Made by a program: the position numbers and the translations under genes
In this document: one piece after another, positions 33,766 to 45,935 of the stretch
Position numbering within the stretch: position 1 is the stretch's first letter
Layout: the number at the start of each line of letters is the position of its first letter
Notes under the pieces: generated by a model
Seen by the model: the letters and a program-made list of their open reading frames with translations, nothing else
What the model was told of the DNA's origin: nothing
Database searches by the model: none
Origin: Parapristionchus giblindavisi
Lineage: Eukaryota > Nematoda > Chromadorea > Rhabditida > Diplogasteridae
NCBI GenBank assembly: GCA_943737045.1
Contig: CALSFV010000228.1
Coordinates: forward strand, 62,001-126,000
Reading direction: 5' to 3'
Length of the DNA: 64,000 nt

Positions 33766-34667
33766 ATGGGAATCGCCCGTGACTCGTGGCATAGGCGCCG
33801 TGCTACCGGAGGCAAGGGCCCCATCCCCCAAAAGAAGAGGAAGTTCGAGCTTGGTGGTCCCAACGCTAACACCGCTTCGTGGACGTGGAGGAATCCTCAG
33901 GCACCGTGCCCTCCGTCTTGATACCGGAAACTTCTGATGAAGTGAAGGTATGCGTTTTGAATGTGCAGAAGATATTGTTCAGTATTAAGATTCTTCTATG
34001 CAGGATGCACCCGCAAGACCCGTATTGTAGACAACGCCTCCAAAAACGAGCTTGCCCGTACCAAGACCCTCGTCAAGAACTCCATCATCACTATTGACGC
34101 TGTGAGTGTAATTCGTTACCATTTCTTTTTCAACTATGCTCTTTCAGGTTCCTCAGTGGTATGAAGCTCATTACGCCGCTCCCCAAGAAGGGAACTAAGC
34201 TCACCGAGGAGGAGGAAGCCGTATTGCTAAGTCCAAGTATGTCTTGGTGCTTGTCTGTTTTAAAGATTTATTTTAACATTTTAAATCTCAACAACTGTTG
34301 TAGGTCTAAGCCTAAGAAGCACGCTCTCCGCCAGAAGATCGCTGAAGTTGAGCCTCATCTTCTTGATCAGTTCGCCGCCGGAAAGATCCTTGGTATATTA
34401 TTCACATTATGTATTACACTTTCATCCAAAATAATGTAGTTTTTATTTCGTGAGGGAGATAAAATTCTACAAGATCGATATAATGAACGTCCTGTCATAA
34501 GATCTGATTGGTAGTTTCACGCGTAAATCAATCATATTCGTATAAGATTATAGTCTTTGTGTTCAGCCTGCGTATCTTCCCGGCCGGGACAAGTTGGGCG
34601 TTGCGACGGATATATTCTTGAGGACAAGGAACTCGAGTTCTATCTCCGCACGATCCGTGCCAGATAG
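33766..34667 (+). pseudogene. rps-8: Ribosomal protein S8 (eS8) pseudogene, copy 2
   Basis: Exon 1 is at 33766-33947, exon 2 at 34004-34101, and the last exon ends at 34667. It has the same frameshifts, stops and deletions as copy 1. Intron 1 is the short, MITE-free form. The shared lesions mean that inactivation came before duplication. Confidence 0.9.
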
Positions 34668-34852
34668 CAGAAATAAATCACTCATTTATTGTTGAGTTTC
34701 ATCTAATGGAATGTGACAATAATTGTACTTTTTTCGTTGTTTTATATGCTTTTTGGTTAGCGAGATAAAGCGATTGTTACATATTAAATATTGTTTCACA
34801 CTGTAGGTGTTTTGCTCACCTGTTATACATTTAAATTTTATCTGTATGCAGA

Positions 34853-35119
34853 CTAGGGTTGCGAGAACCTCTTTCTACTCTTTCTGGGTTTTCTCGACTC
34901 TTCCCGTAGTAATCGATATGTGCAAATCAGAATATTTTTGGAATCTAAATGCCAAGAGCTATTCAACAAGCCTAAAATTGACTTTTAAATTTCGTCGTTT
35001 TCTCATGTTATGCATTCCGGCAATCCCGATAAGACGGATAGACATTGCCGCGCACATATGGCCAGCTTATTGAGCACGTTTCCTAAGGCTGAACACCTTG
35101 TTTCGCTTGAAAGTTTCGG
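34853..35119. mobile_element. Partial MITE (ctagggttgcgagaacc family)
   Basis: Sequence present here but reduced to about 20 bp in duplication copy 1 (near 23008). It shares segments (tctactctttctgggttttctcg, tattcaacaagcctaaaattgac) with the longer element at 48337-49049. The right end is not clear. Confidence 0.6.
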
Positions 35120-35340
35120 GAGGATTTGTGATTATTGATTGATCTCGATGTACCACGAAGGAAACGGTGTATTGTGCGCAAATTGAAAGAAAAATAATGA
35201 ATTTACAAATCGATGCAAATGTGCTTTTTAGACTAAATTCTAGAGAAACACTGTTTCAGTGAACCTCTGGGGGTTGGCCATCTTCAGTAGCAAGTTACAT
35301 TTGGTGAATTTCAGTGACGCTCATCCTCGTCCGTATCGAA

Positions 35341-38300
35341 ATGTCTCAGCCTCAACAATCTTCCAAGAAGAAGTATGTATAATATTTCGCTCAAAATGCG
35401 AGACTATGATTCCCATGCTACAGTAACCTGATGGTATTCTTTCTAGGACCGCTACCGACCAAGTGAGGGATCGTCAGCTGGTATGTTTAAGCGATCCTTG
35501 CAATTGAATATTATAAAAAATACTATTGTAAATCGTTGATGCTATATGGACTCTTGTTCGCGCTCAAAAGTGCAATATGAGAGGATATCTGACTCGATCG
35601 ACATACTTGTGTTGGGGCTTGGCATTCTATGAAAAAATGGATAGTGAGATTTTTGCAGTTTTATGTAGTACTGTCCGAGAGAAGTTCACCCATGCAGGAG
35701 AGAAGTTGTGAAAATGCTTCTACGCCTCAGGGCATGACGTCATAAAAATTTAAAATTTTTGCAAACTTGCTCGTACGGCTTCATGAGTGGTACCAATCGA
35801 TTCCTCGTTCAATTCTAAGACTTTTTTGATTCGGTACATTTTTTGTTAATCTTCGGTCTTCCTTAGGAAAAAGGCAAAAAAACATTAATAAATTCAATTT
35901 TTTCGAATTTAATATATTATGCAAGTGCAAAGGGCCGTTTTTTATTCGCTCAGTTTTTTCTTATTACAATTACACATACGCTTGTACATACCGTTAATTT
36001 TTTAAGGGGGCCTGGTAGATTAGAGAAGCAAAAAATAAGTGCAATTGAATTGTGGTGTGCTTACTGTAAAGCTGCCGAGTTTTGTGCTATTTCCCGGCTC
36101 TGGCCTCTGATTCTCGTTGTCGATGATAATTGATGTAATCATATCTACTACTCTAACACGGCTCAAGCAATATACTTATGGCATTCCTCGGCTACAATAA
36201 CTCACATAGCACACTGAAATGAAAGAGCAATGAGAGAGAAAGCGCAAGAGCGCGCACCGAGTAGACCTCAGCATAACTTTTGCTACGGGTCTGAAAGGAA
36301 TCGGGATTAAACCAAAATAAGGGAAATAAATCTATGATACATTGCAAAGCTGCTTGCGCAGGAACCATAATTTTTGAAGACCTGCCCTCTGAAAAATAGG
36401 GTCTCGAAATCCATCCTATCAAAAAAAATTTTATGCCCTGAGGGCAAATGATGAGCAATGACAACCGTAATAAGGGGATAAACATTACTCGCCACTAGAA
36501 TCATTTTAGCACTTAGAACGGGTTGTTAGCACATCTAGAAGCAGAGTTATAAATTTTGGTGGTCAAAGTTGCAACCCTGCTACAGCTTGAAATCAGAGTC
36601 GGAGCCATTCCGGATTGTTTGACTGTGCAGCCCTGATGGGGTTCTCCACTCTCACAATGTTTCAGAAGAACAGGACTGTTGACTAAAGAAACAAATTTTT
36701 TCAAAAAAGTGTAATTCGATTGCGTCATCACTAAGCAATAATGAACTAAGGTAAATTCACCGACATATCATGGTTGTAGTCCTTGTTAAATTCTGTACAT
36801 TGACTCAAAAGATCAGCTTGATTGCTTTCCTGGATCAAAAGTTATAAAAATATGAAAAAGTGCCCGGAGACTTGTTGCCTACACTTTATCTAGGTATGTG
36901 TTTAATTCATTTCAGTGCGCTATGTGAGTTATTGTAGCCGAGGAATGCCATAAGTATATTGCTTGAGCCGTGTTAAAGTAGTAGATATGATTACATCAAT
37001 TATCATCGACAACGAGAATCAGAGGCCAGAGCCGGGAAATAGCACAAAACTCGGCTGCTTTACAGTAAGCACACCACAATTCAATTGCACTTATTTTTTG
37101 CTTCTCCAATCTACCAGGCCCCCTTAAAAAATTAACGGTATGTACAAGCGTATGTGTAATTGTAATAAGAAAAAACTGAGCGAATAAAAAACGGCCCTTT
37201 GCACTTGCATAATATATTAAATTCGCAAAAATTGAATTTATTAATGTTTTTTTGCCTTTTTCCTAAGGAAGACCGAAGATTAACAAAAAATGTACCGAAT
37301 CAAAAAAGTCTTAGAATTGAACGAGGAATCGATTGATACCACTCATGAAGACGTACGAGCAAGTTTGCAAAAATTTTAAATTTTTATGACGTCATGCCCT
37401 GAGGCGTAGAAGCATTTTCACAACTTCTCTCCTGCATGGGTGAACTTCTCTCGGACAGTACTACATAAAACTGCAAAAATCTCACTATCCATTTTTTCAT
37501 AGAATGCCAAGAGTATTTCGATCCAGTGAGATATCCTCTCATATAGAGTGTGATTTGCACAGCGTTTCGACAGCGGTAATGGTGTAGCAGAGAGAAAAGT
37601 AGAGCGAAAAAGACAGAGAGCACGCAAAAGTGAGAGAGCACAGGCGATGAGATTGCACAATGATGATGTCATACCGTAATTTTTTAAAACATTTTGCCAA
37701 ATTTTCGCTGCGCGCTCATCCTGTGTTAGAGAAACGCTGTGTTTGAGGCAGTGCTCGAGTTGTCTATCAGATATTCCACACACAACTAGCGGTTATTTTC
37801 AGAAGTCTACCGTCACTCAAGGACAAGGGCTGGCACCAGTGCCTCCTCGTCACTTCGTGCCTGCGCCGGCAACCCCAGAACAGAAGTGAGAGCTCTAGCT
37901 ATATTTTACCCATGTTATCTTTAGTTTGGCTTCCTATGCGACTAACTCGATCTATCTCTACTCTTCAGTTATATTTAAGTAAATCGTATTGTTAGAAAGT
38001 ATTGGATTATTTTTGTGTGAATAATCCAACACTTTGATGATACTATAATGCAATATGATTAAAAGATCGATCAAACAATTTGACTTAGCGATAGCCAACT
38101 CTTTTGTTGTACCCTGTTGTTCTCCCAGTATGCGTCTTAAAGCTACCCCACCTGGCTTGATTTTTTAAATCGATTTTATTAATCAAGTTTATTCAGGAAG
38201 GATGTTCTCACTGTGGTCAAGGCAAGAAAGAAGCAAGGAAAGGTATAAAAATGAATGGATAATTGAATTAATATATTGATTCTTTATAGATGAGGGACGT

Positions 38301-41300
38301 ATGCGTCGAGGATATCTCCGGTGATGATCAGAACAATAATAACAACAGAAGCATCACGGCTGTGAGTATCGTTATTTCTCGTGTACTCACAATAACCGGT
38401 CTCGAAGAGGAAGTGATCGAATGGGTATTTAGGAACCTTTTCTCCAAATCTTTTCATCGTACCTTCGATTCTTTCAAGATGACTTCTTTTTTTTCTATTT
38501 TTCAAAGCGTGAAGTCAAAAATTTATTAGCAACAAAACAAGATCAACCAAGATCAGATCAAGATATGTCTAAATACAAACATAACATGGATAAAGTGATG
38601 GAATATAGGGAGGGACTGGGCGCATCTAGGACATTTCAGCTTAAGGACATAGATGCTGCTCTCCCTCCCTCTCCCTCTCCCTCTCCCCCCTCCGATTGCC
38701 TCTACCTCTCCCCTCCCTCTCCCTCTCCCTCTCCGATTGCCTCTACCTCTCCCCCTCCCTCTCCCTCTCCCTCTCCCCCTCCGATTGCCTCTACCTCTCC
38801 CCCTCCCTCTCCCTCTCCCTCTCCGATTGCCTCTACCTCTTCCCCTCCCTCTCCGATTGCCTCTACCTCTCCCCCTCCCTCTCCCTCTCCCTCTTCCTCT
38901 CCTCCTCCCTCTCCCCCTCCCTCTCCGATTGCCTCTACCTCTCCCCTCCCTCTCCCCTCCCTCTCCGATTGCCTCTACCTCTCCCTCTCCCTCTTCCCCT
39001 CTCTCTCCGATTGCCTCTCCCTCTCCCTCTTCCCCTCCCTCTCCGATTGCCTCTACCTCTCCCTCTCCCTCTTCCCCTCCCTCTCCGATTGCCTCTACCT
39101 CTCCCTCTCCCTCTTCCCCTTCCTCTCCGATTGCCTCTACCTCTCCCTCTCCCTCTTCCCCTCCCTCCCCGATTGCCTCTACCTCTCCCTCTTCCCCTCC
39201 CTCTCCCTCTCCCTCTTCCCCTCCCTCTTCCCCTCCCTCTCCGATTGCCTCTACCTCTCCCTCTCCCTCTTCTCCTCCCTCTCCGATTGCCTCTACCTCT
39301 CCCTCTCCCTCTTCCCCTCCCTCTCCGATTGCCTCTACCTCTCCCTCTCCCTCTTCCCCTCCCTCCCCGATTGCCTCTACCTCTCCCTCTCCCTCTTCCC
39401 CTCCCTCTCCGATTGCCTCTACCTCTCCCTCTCCCTCTTCCCCTCCCTCTCCCCCTCCCTCTCACTCTAACTCCCTGTCCTACTCCGATATAAGAAAACT
39501 TCCGTAATACCGAAAAGTTTTCGATCAGCCGGGGGGGGGGGGGAGAGGGAGAGGTTGCTTTTACTCTGCTTCCTCTGATCTCAGCATCTATCTCATAGGT
39601 GGAATAACTAGGTCACCGGTTTTCAAAATGCGGTCACGTTTTTTCGATTTTTGGCAAATCTAGCTCGAAATGCGGTCAGGTCTTTAGATTTTTGTGAAAA
39701 TTTGGCTCAAAATGCGGTCACGTTTTTCTATTTTTTGGGACATTTTGGCTCAAAATGCCGTCAGGCTTGGTACTTTGTAACATACTTTTCGACCTATGAT
39801 CTATGTCCTTATTTTCGCCTAGTGAAATGTCCTAGATGCACCCAATACCATAGGTGGGCGCGTGAAAACGAATTCTTTTTGCGCACAGCCTGCCCTTGCA
39901 GGGCCTTGCGCATAGCCTTGCCTAGCAAAAATTGGAAAATTTCCAGTGAAATCTGCTAAAGAATGGCTATGCGCATAGCCTTGCCTTACAATTCCCCGGT
40001 TTGCGCAGAGCCTTTCCCCCAGCGTGCCCACCTATGCCCAATACCTATATTCCATCACTTTATCCAGGTTATGTTTGTATCTAGATATTTTTAAATGGTT
40101 AGTCTTAATGAGTTGCTAATAAATTTTTGACTTCACTCGTTGGAACAATTTGCAAGAAAAAATTATGTAAAAAAACACAAAGTAGAAAAAAAGAAAAAAA
40201 AAACACTAAGGCAAACAAAACACACGTATCACTTATGAGCATATGTCGAATAGCTTATCGGTTTTCGGTTTTCAAAACGCGGTCAGGTTTTCCGATTTTT
40301 TTTTCAAATTTCGGCTCAAAATGCGGAAAGGCTTGGTACTTTGTAACATACTTTTCTACCTATGCTTATGAGGATTACTGTAACCATTTAAATCCTTACG
40401 AATCAATCTTGGCATAGAGTTGAATTCTAAATTATCTATTGTATTAACCAATTTTATTCAGGAATCTGCTGACGAAGCTGACATTTCCATTCGACTCGCC
40501 AAGGTTTAGCAATTTAATATCTTGATCATCTCTTGTTAATAAAGGGGGGAATAACTTCTTTGAATAAAATAACTTTTTTGAGTAATAGTCAAATGGACAA
40601 CAGTGTCACTTAATAAACAGTTACTATACATTTGATTCATTTAAATCGATTTTATTGACCAATTTTATTCAGGCAACGATTGCTTCTCCTGCTCAACAGA
40701 GGAAGAAGAAGCTCCCCAAAGCTGGACAAACACGAGATGATCTCGATGCTCCTGTAAGTGGTGATCTCTTAAAGCAAAATGTATTGGGTATTGTGGGATT
40801 AAAAATAAGCGTCAATGCGGATGATAAAGTGATAGGTCTGTAAAAAATAGAACAACTTTTTTATCCAACTGTGTTCCTTATCTCTAGATGGAATAATGGC
40901 GCGTTAAAATGTGGTGGAAAACCAAAAAAAGCGACTTTCAAAGTGTTAAAATGTACCCTGGAAACCGATAATGGAAAGTCGATATTTGAATTCGCGGGCG
41001 CGAATAAAGTGCGGGAATTCAAATTTCCATTCGCGACTGCGAGTTTCCGATGTCAAAAGAAGACGAAAAGTGAAAGAAAAAGAAATTCCGAATTTACTTC
41101 GTTTTTAAAACATAGAAATTGGCAGTTAGAAAATCGGAATTTGAATTCCCGCACAATATTCGTGCCCGCGAATTCAAATATCGACTTTCCATTTTCGATT
41201 TTCCGGGGTACATTTTAACACTCGGAAAGTCGCTTTTTTCGGATTTCCACCACATTTTAACGCGCCATCATACATGGGCGGGGTACCTGGAGCTCGATTC

Positions 41301-42609
41301 TACAGGGGGCATTCGAACGAAAAATGGTTAATTTTACAGGGGGCCTTCCCTTTTTTTTTCAAAAATTTCACCAAAACGTCATTTTTTACATAGGGCATTC
41401 CACAAATTTTCGAAAAGCCCCAATTTTACAGGGGGCACCCCATGTCGGCGCCCATGTATGCGCGCCATAAACGAGGGAAGGGATAGGGGGTAATAGTCAA
41501 ATGGGCAATGTCAATTACTATTCAGTTACTATACATTTGATTTTTAAATCGATTTTATTAACCAAGTATATTCAGGAGAAGGTAGTCACTCCCAGTGTCT
41601 CTAAGGCAACTTCAATGAAGAAGAAGAATAAAATACGAGGAGCAGCGATTGATGAATCAGAAGTGAGTGCTGTTCTCTTAAAGAAATTAATCAATGGTTG
41701 ATTGAATTTATTATTTTGTTTAGGATGATACAAAGAAGAGAGAAGTTAAGGGAAGAGGAGCAAACGGCAAGAAGAAAGGAACAAATATGTATGTGAAGGT
41801 CGAAGTGAGTGTTGTTCTCTTAAACAAAAATGTATTGGTCATTTGTAAAAATAGAACAAGATTGGGTCTATGCCATATTATAGCCCAGGACCACTGATCG
41901 GATATATTGATTTATTTAGTGCAGTAATTGATTGACAGATTTATTGATATATATATATATATATATATATATATCAATATATATATATATATATATATAT
42001 ATTAATTTTAGAGTGGAAAGCAATACCCTGCCACGAGGCTATTGGGATATCAACCAGCGACTGCAGCGACGGGAGAGATGTATCTAGTTGAATGGGAAAC
42101 AACTTGGACACCGGTGGAGTACATCACTGATGCTCTCCTCTCGGACTACAGTAAGCTATACGACCCGACCTTTTTGTGTTTATTATTATTAATTAACGGT
42201 ATTATTGTCAATGAAAGTGCCTTCATTGTATTTAATGCCTCCTTTCCAGAGTTTGATCAGCAGTTCTCCGATGTGGAGAATGAGGTAAGGATCGATATCT
42301 GGCTTTATTAATCGTTATTGACATTCTGTCTCCGGAATGTGACTTAGATTCATTGATTGCAATGGTTTCGTGAATAATGATTAATTAATATATGAGCAGA
42401 TCCACGGAGTCGACGAAGAGCTGAAGCAATTGGAGATGAAGAAGGCGGTATGATAGAGAATTGCGGATTACGATAAAGCATTGTATCATTCAGATTCTCA
42501 TGAAGAAGCGCAATGATCTAGTTATACAGAAGATAAACAAGGAAAATGTATGATTATTATTATATTGACCTATGAATGACATATTGATTGGTTATAGGAG
42601 AAGAAGTAG
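35341..42609 (+). CDS. Small lysine-rich protein with chromodomain-like segment
   Basis: Thirteen exons join in frame to about 281 residues: 35341-35372, 35447-35480, 37803-37885, 38197-38242, 38290-38361, 40462-40503, 40673-40753, 41576-41662, 41724-41804, 42012-42150, 42250-42284, 42400-42447, 42494-42547, plus a final 42598-42609 block with the stop (fourteen blocks if that is counted). The start is [18 protein letters not shown]. The middle is basic and low in complexity ([18 protein letters not shown]). Residues ~209-224 ([16 protein letters not shown]) resemble the YLVEWKG...TWEP core of a chromodomain, with the loop between the two halves missing. The C-terminus is a charged helix ([20 protein letters not shown]). 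A chromatin role is inference. The exact family is unknown. Introns carry large insertions. Confidence 0.7.
35574..37544. mobile_element. ~2-kb foldback element in intron 2 of the chromodomain-like gene
   Basis: Arms of about 640 bp (35574-36215 and 36913-37544) are inverted copies with a few indels (atatgagaggatatct to agatatcctctcatat). They surround a ~700-bp unique centre that has no convincing ORF. Target duplication is not clear. Confidence 0.8.
38510..40137. mobile_element. Inverted-repeat element carrying a CT-rich minisatellite, in intron 5
   Basis: The left arm 38510-38637 is inverted at 40036-40137, with a further piece at 39822-39850 (gaaatgtcctagatgcaccc). Both arms share taataaatttttgacttcac and ccatcactttatccaggtta. 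Between them lie the CT-rich minisatellite and tandem stretches of the motif caaaatgcggtca (39630-39770; more near 40275-40330). Confidence 0.65.
38654..39466. repeat. CT-rich minisatellite
   Basis: About 810 bp of ccctctccgattgcctctac alternating with ccctctccctcttcc, in a higher-order period of roughly 39-45 bp. It gives long stop-free frames on both strands that are compositionally biased and not genes. A run of 13 or more G follows at about 39530. Confidence 0.92.
40895..41267. mobile_element. Palindromic element in intron 7 of the chromodomain-like gene
   Basis: Ends tggcgcgttaaaatgtggtg and its complement caccacattttaacgcgcca frame arms of about 140 bp. The right end is cut by the nested MITE at 41269-41460. 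Confidence 0.8.
41269..41460. mobile_element. Stand-alone copy of the satellite's hAT-like MITE (192 bp)
   Basis: The TIR catacatgggcg...cgcccatgtatg and four spaced acagggggc motifs match the MITE inside every complete satellite unit, here reverse-oriented. It is flanked by the 8-bp duplication cgcgccat (41261-41268 and 41461-41468), so it is a genuine independent insertion. Confidence 0.93.
41949..42003. repeat. (TA)n microsatellite
   Basis: About 55 bp of alternating TA with one interruption (atatcaatat), just upstream of the exon at 42012. Confidence 0.95.
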
Positions 42610-42885
42610 ACGAAGTCATGTTGTAATGTTCTGTTGTGATAAGACTGAGTCAATTCATATGAGATCATAGATCAAACGATAATTCATATCATTATCTTCT
42701 ATTCACTTATCCATTTCATATTTTATCCTCTCCTTCCCTCGATTGTTTGTATAAACACACATGATAAATGTGAGCATGGATATGCCGTCACTGCCTCTAC
42801 TGCACTTTATATACACTCGTTCACACTCGAGCACTACTTTACCTGATGCGGTTATTGATAGATTCGTGTTGTTATATTTTCTTGG

Positions 42886-43095
42886 TCTCTAGTCCAGGTT
42901 ACGGTAGCTCTCTAGTCCAGGTTACGGTAGTTTTTTTTAGTCCAGGTTACGGTAGTTCTCTAGTCCAGGTTACGGTAGTTCTCTAGTCCAGGTTACGGTA
43001 GTTCTCTAGTCCAGGTTACGGTAGTTCTCTAGTCCAGGTTACGATAGTTCTCTAGTCCAGGTTACGGTAGTTCTCTAGTCCAGGTTACGGTAGCT
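42886..43095. repeat. 23-bp minisatellite, nine copies
   Basis: The unit ctctagtccaggttacggtagtt is repeated nine times with small variants (one copy has a T-run instead of ctc). The gttacggtag motif also recurs dispersed at 45575-45610 and 49860-49895. Confidence 0.93.
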
Positions 43096-44215
43096 CCATG
43101 CTATACTGCGGACAGTCGTATGCAGTGTGCACGGGCGTCTGCAGCTACCGTACTCGCTCCATCTACCGTTCGTATCACCAAGGTCAACAGCGTCAGAAGG
43201 CTTCATAATCTTTGTGGCTCAACGACATTTCTACAGTGATAAGAGAACGAATAAAGGTATGGTCACCTTGTGGTTTGAATATTAGTGAAGAAAAATGTCG
43301 CATATTGTGTATAATTTGGGGGGAGGGGGTTGAAATAGTGGGCCATTCTCGCCTGGCCGACTAAAGATAACTGAAAGATAAGCAAGCTTGGAGAGCGTGT
43401 GATATATCCAGTTTTTAATATATGGGCGACTGGGATTAACAAGTATGCGAAAACGAGACGAATGAACTTTTTAAGCCAAATCCAGCAAAACTTTCTGCTC
43501 ATAATGATAATAATAATAATAATAATATTGATAATTATTATTATTGTTATTCTTTTCCAGCTTAATAACAATATTGTAACATGTTCTTCTATCAAATGCA
43601 TCGCATCATTACCTTCTGCATAATAATTTTTAATATTATTGTAACTAATTTTAAATATTACTGAAACAAATTTTGTACCGATTTTCTCGCTCCCCCCCCC
43701 CCCATTGCACGCCAGGATTTTTGGACTTCACAAATGATCTTACAATACGTTCAGCTATGCCTGTGTAAAATTTGATCAAGTTTGCTTTCCGTGACCATTC
43801 CCTTGTTAGATGTAAGCACATCTCTCCCTTATAGGGCGCCTGGTAGCATTTGGCTCAGTGTAACGATAATCAGCATGGTCGACATAATAATAATCGACTT
43901 TCAAAAGCTGCGATGATCGATTTTGAAAAACCGTCGTATATATGCCGGAGAGTATAAAATTATCTCGGTTGTGCCTTTAAGATTTTTAATAAATCGATAT
44001 CAGGGATGCGACACGAACGGTAGTCAGTTCTTCATCTCAACTGCTCCCGCGCCCCATCTCAACTCAGTACACGTCGTGTTCGGAAGGGTACGGTAGGGCG
44101 CGAGGGTTACGGTGTTATGGGATACGGTGACGCAATTGCTATAGAAGACCGTTAGGCGTTGATTGTATCTGTTAATTGAAATATTGATTAGTAAATATGA
44201 ACATAATAATTGCAG

Positions 44216-44420
44216 GTTGTGTCCGGAATGGATTTCGTGACCGAGATTGAGCACATCAAGGTACATGCTTATTGATTTTTTGAAGATTATTGATTTTTAA
44301 AGGACTATTGATTTTACAATACAACATCTTAAGTGGAGATTGAAGGCAAGTCACGCCCGATCGCTAACGTCATCGTTATTCGCTGTGGCGAGCTGGTGCA
44401 ATTTGCGCCAGGCTGTCGAG
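44216..44420 (+). pseudogene. Cyclophilin-type peptidyl-prolyl isomerase fragment
   Basis: Two blocks resemble the C-terminal end of a cyclophilin domain: 44216-44260 (VVSGMDFVTEIEHIK, between tgcag and a gtaca donor) and about 44332 onward (VEIEGKSRPIANVIVIRCGEL). The family end is typically V..G.(D/E)VV..IE...GKP...V.I..CGEL. The second block is one base out of phase with a normal AG acceptor, and no catalytic N-terminal exons are present. It is a fragment, probably dead. Confidence 0.65.
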
Positions 44421-44574
44421 AGCGAGTGAGTGTACTATAGTGTGGATGAAAGCATGCATTGGCGGATACATGGAGCTTGATTCTACAGGGGAGGGGGCAT
44501 TACACCCATTTTTCGAAAACCCTTAATTTTACAGGGGGCACCCCCATGTCGGTCACCGATGTCTGGTCGAAACT

Positions 44575-45700
44575 GCAAGCACAATCGGCGCTTGTTCCGC
44601 AAATGTGCACACTTGCCATGCCCCCCCTTTAAGCCCCGCCTCCTTTTCCAGGCAGATAGCCTGGAAGGGCGGAGAGGCCCCAGCCGGCTCCTGCGCGGCG
44701 ACTTCTCCAAGGATATGGAGAAGTCCGGGGCAGGGAAAGGACTTCATCGCGAAGTCCCTTCCCCAAACCAAAATGCTCTCGAATGAGAGAGGCGCAACTG
44801 ATGAATCAGAGGCGAAGAATGAGCCGGCCGAGGCTATTTATAGGGGCGATGCAAACTACAAGTATTGCATGCGCGCTCTCTAGCTGGAACACGCTCTCTC
44901 ATTCACTCTCTCACTCTAGCTATCTCTCATCTCTCATCTCTGCGTGTCTGATCCGATTCTGACTGTCTGTGGTCTAACTTGAAAGTGCTACAACTTCAAG
45001 GTTTGTATGAATACATGTATCAACAGCATTGCAATGATCAGCTAATTGGTGATGAACGAAATGTCAGCTAATTGGTATGGAAATCAACTCATCGGTATAT
45101 AATGGTGATGTAGTAATCGGAAATAAGTAAAGAATAAGGTGATCAGTAATGAATGAAAAGAATAGGTCTCATTATCTCCTTAGTAAGCGATAAAAATATC
45201 TCTAGCTGTCGAGAATTCACTCCCTTGAACACATTAAGGCTTCACTGTGGGGCGGTTAACCGTTCTTCCAATCTGGACAACTACCAGCCGGCAAAGGGTT
45301 AATGGGGGGCTTGGTATTGTAGGTATGACGGGAGAAGCGGTCGATCCGAAACTAACATCGCATGAAGAGAATAGGCGAGCTTGGGAGAAGACTCGCTTGA
45401 CGGGGATATTGACATAATTGGGCTGATTGGAAAGATAGGCGGGGGGGGGGGGGGGTATCAGAACGGCAACAATCAAAACGGCAACAATCAAAACGGTAAC
45501 GGAGCAGAACTCGGTTGGGAGTTGGCATAGCTTCCCTAAGTAGCATGCCCTATGCTACAGTATTCCAACTGTTGCTACCGTAACCTACCGTAACCCACTA
45601 CCGTAAATCAAAATGCGGGAAAATGCTGTTTTTCGATACGTAGAGGCACGATAGGCACGATAGGGGTGAACTGGCTTCAGTAACACTACCGTTACATGCT
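44575..45700. repeat. Left arm of a long inverted-repeat pair
   Basis: cggcgcttgttccgcaaatg at about 44587 and the stretch 45444-45700 (gtatcagaacggcaac through gttacatgc) have inverted counterparts at 50233-50270 and 49776-50017. The arms are about 4 kb apart. No transposase ORF is visible between them. Confidence 0.6.
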
Positions 45701-45935
45701 TACAGTAACCTAGACTAAAGTATTCGCTGTTGGATATCGCGAACTGACTTTTTTATGTTTTTCTTTTTAAAAATATGTTTTTGTGCTGAACGTAGAGTTG
45801 AGTGCATGCCTTTTCTCTATTGTTTGACTAATGATAATAACCATCAAAACACTACGAGACATAGCTCTAGTACAGTCATAAAAAAGTCAGTTCGCGATAT
45901 CCAACAGCGAATACTTTAGTCTGGGTTACTGTAAG
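45699..45935. mobile_element. 237-bp hairpin MITE (TSD catg)
   Basis: Inverted ends (cttacagtaacctagacta and tagtctgggttactgtaag) with arms of about 55 bp (ggatatcgcgaactgac), flanked by catg at 45695-45698 and 45936-45939. Confidence 0.85.

Larger units (their letters stand above)
29228..35258. repeat. Segmental duplication, copy 2 (~6 kb)
   Basis: Corresponds to 17175-23170. It carries the sec-3 stub, the asparagine-synthetase fragment with its MITE, the 19681-type element, the broken small gene and the rps-8 pseudogene, in the same order and orientation. Confidence 0.93.

Noticed and set aside
36192..36731. Minus-strand ORFs in the centre of the foldback in intron 2 of the chromodomain-like gene
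   Set aside because: Low-complexity and hydrophobic composition, no motif, and overlapping alternatives. Treated as chance.
38565..39507. 300-codon serine/proline/leucine-rich ORFs
   Set aside because: They follow the CT-rich minisatellite in all frames, and there is an Arg/Gly mirror on the other strand. They are purely compositional.
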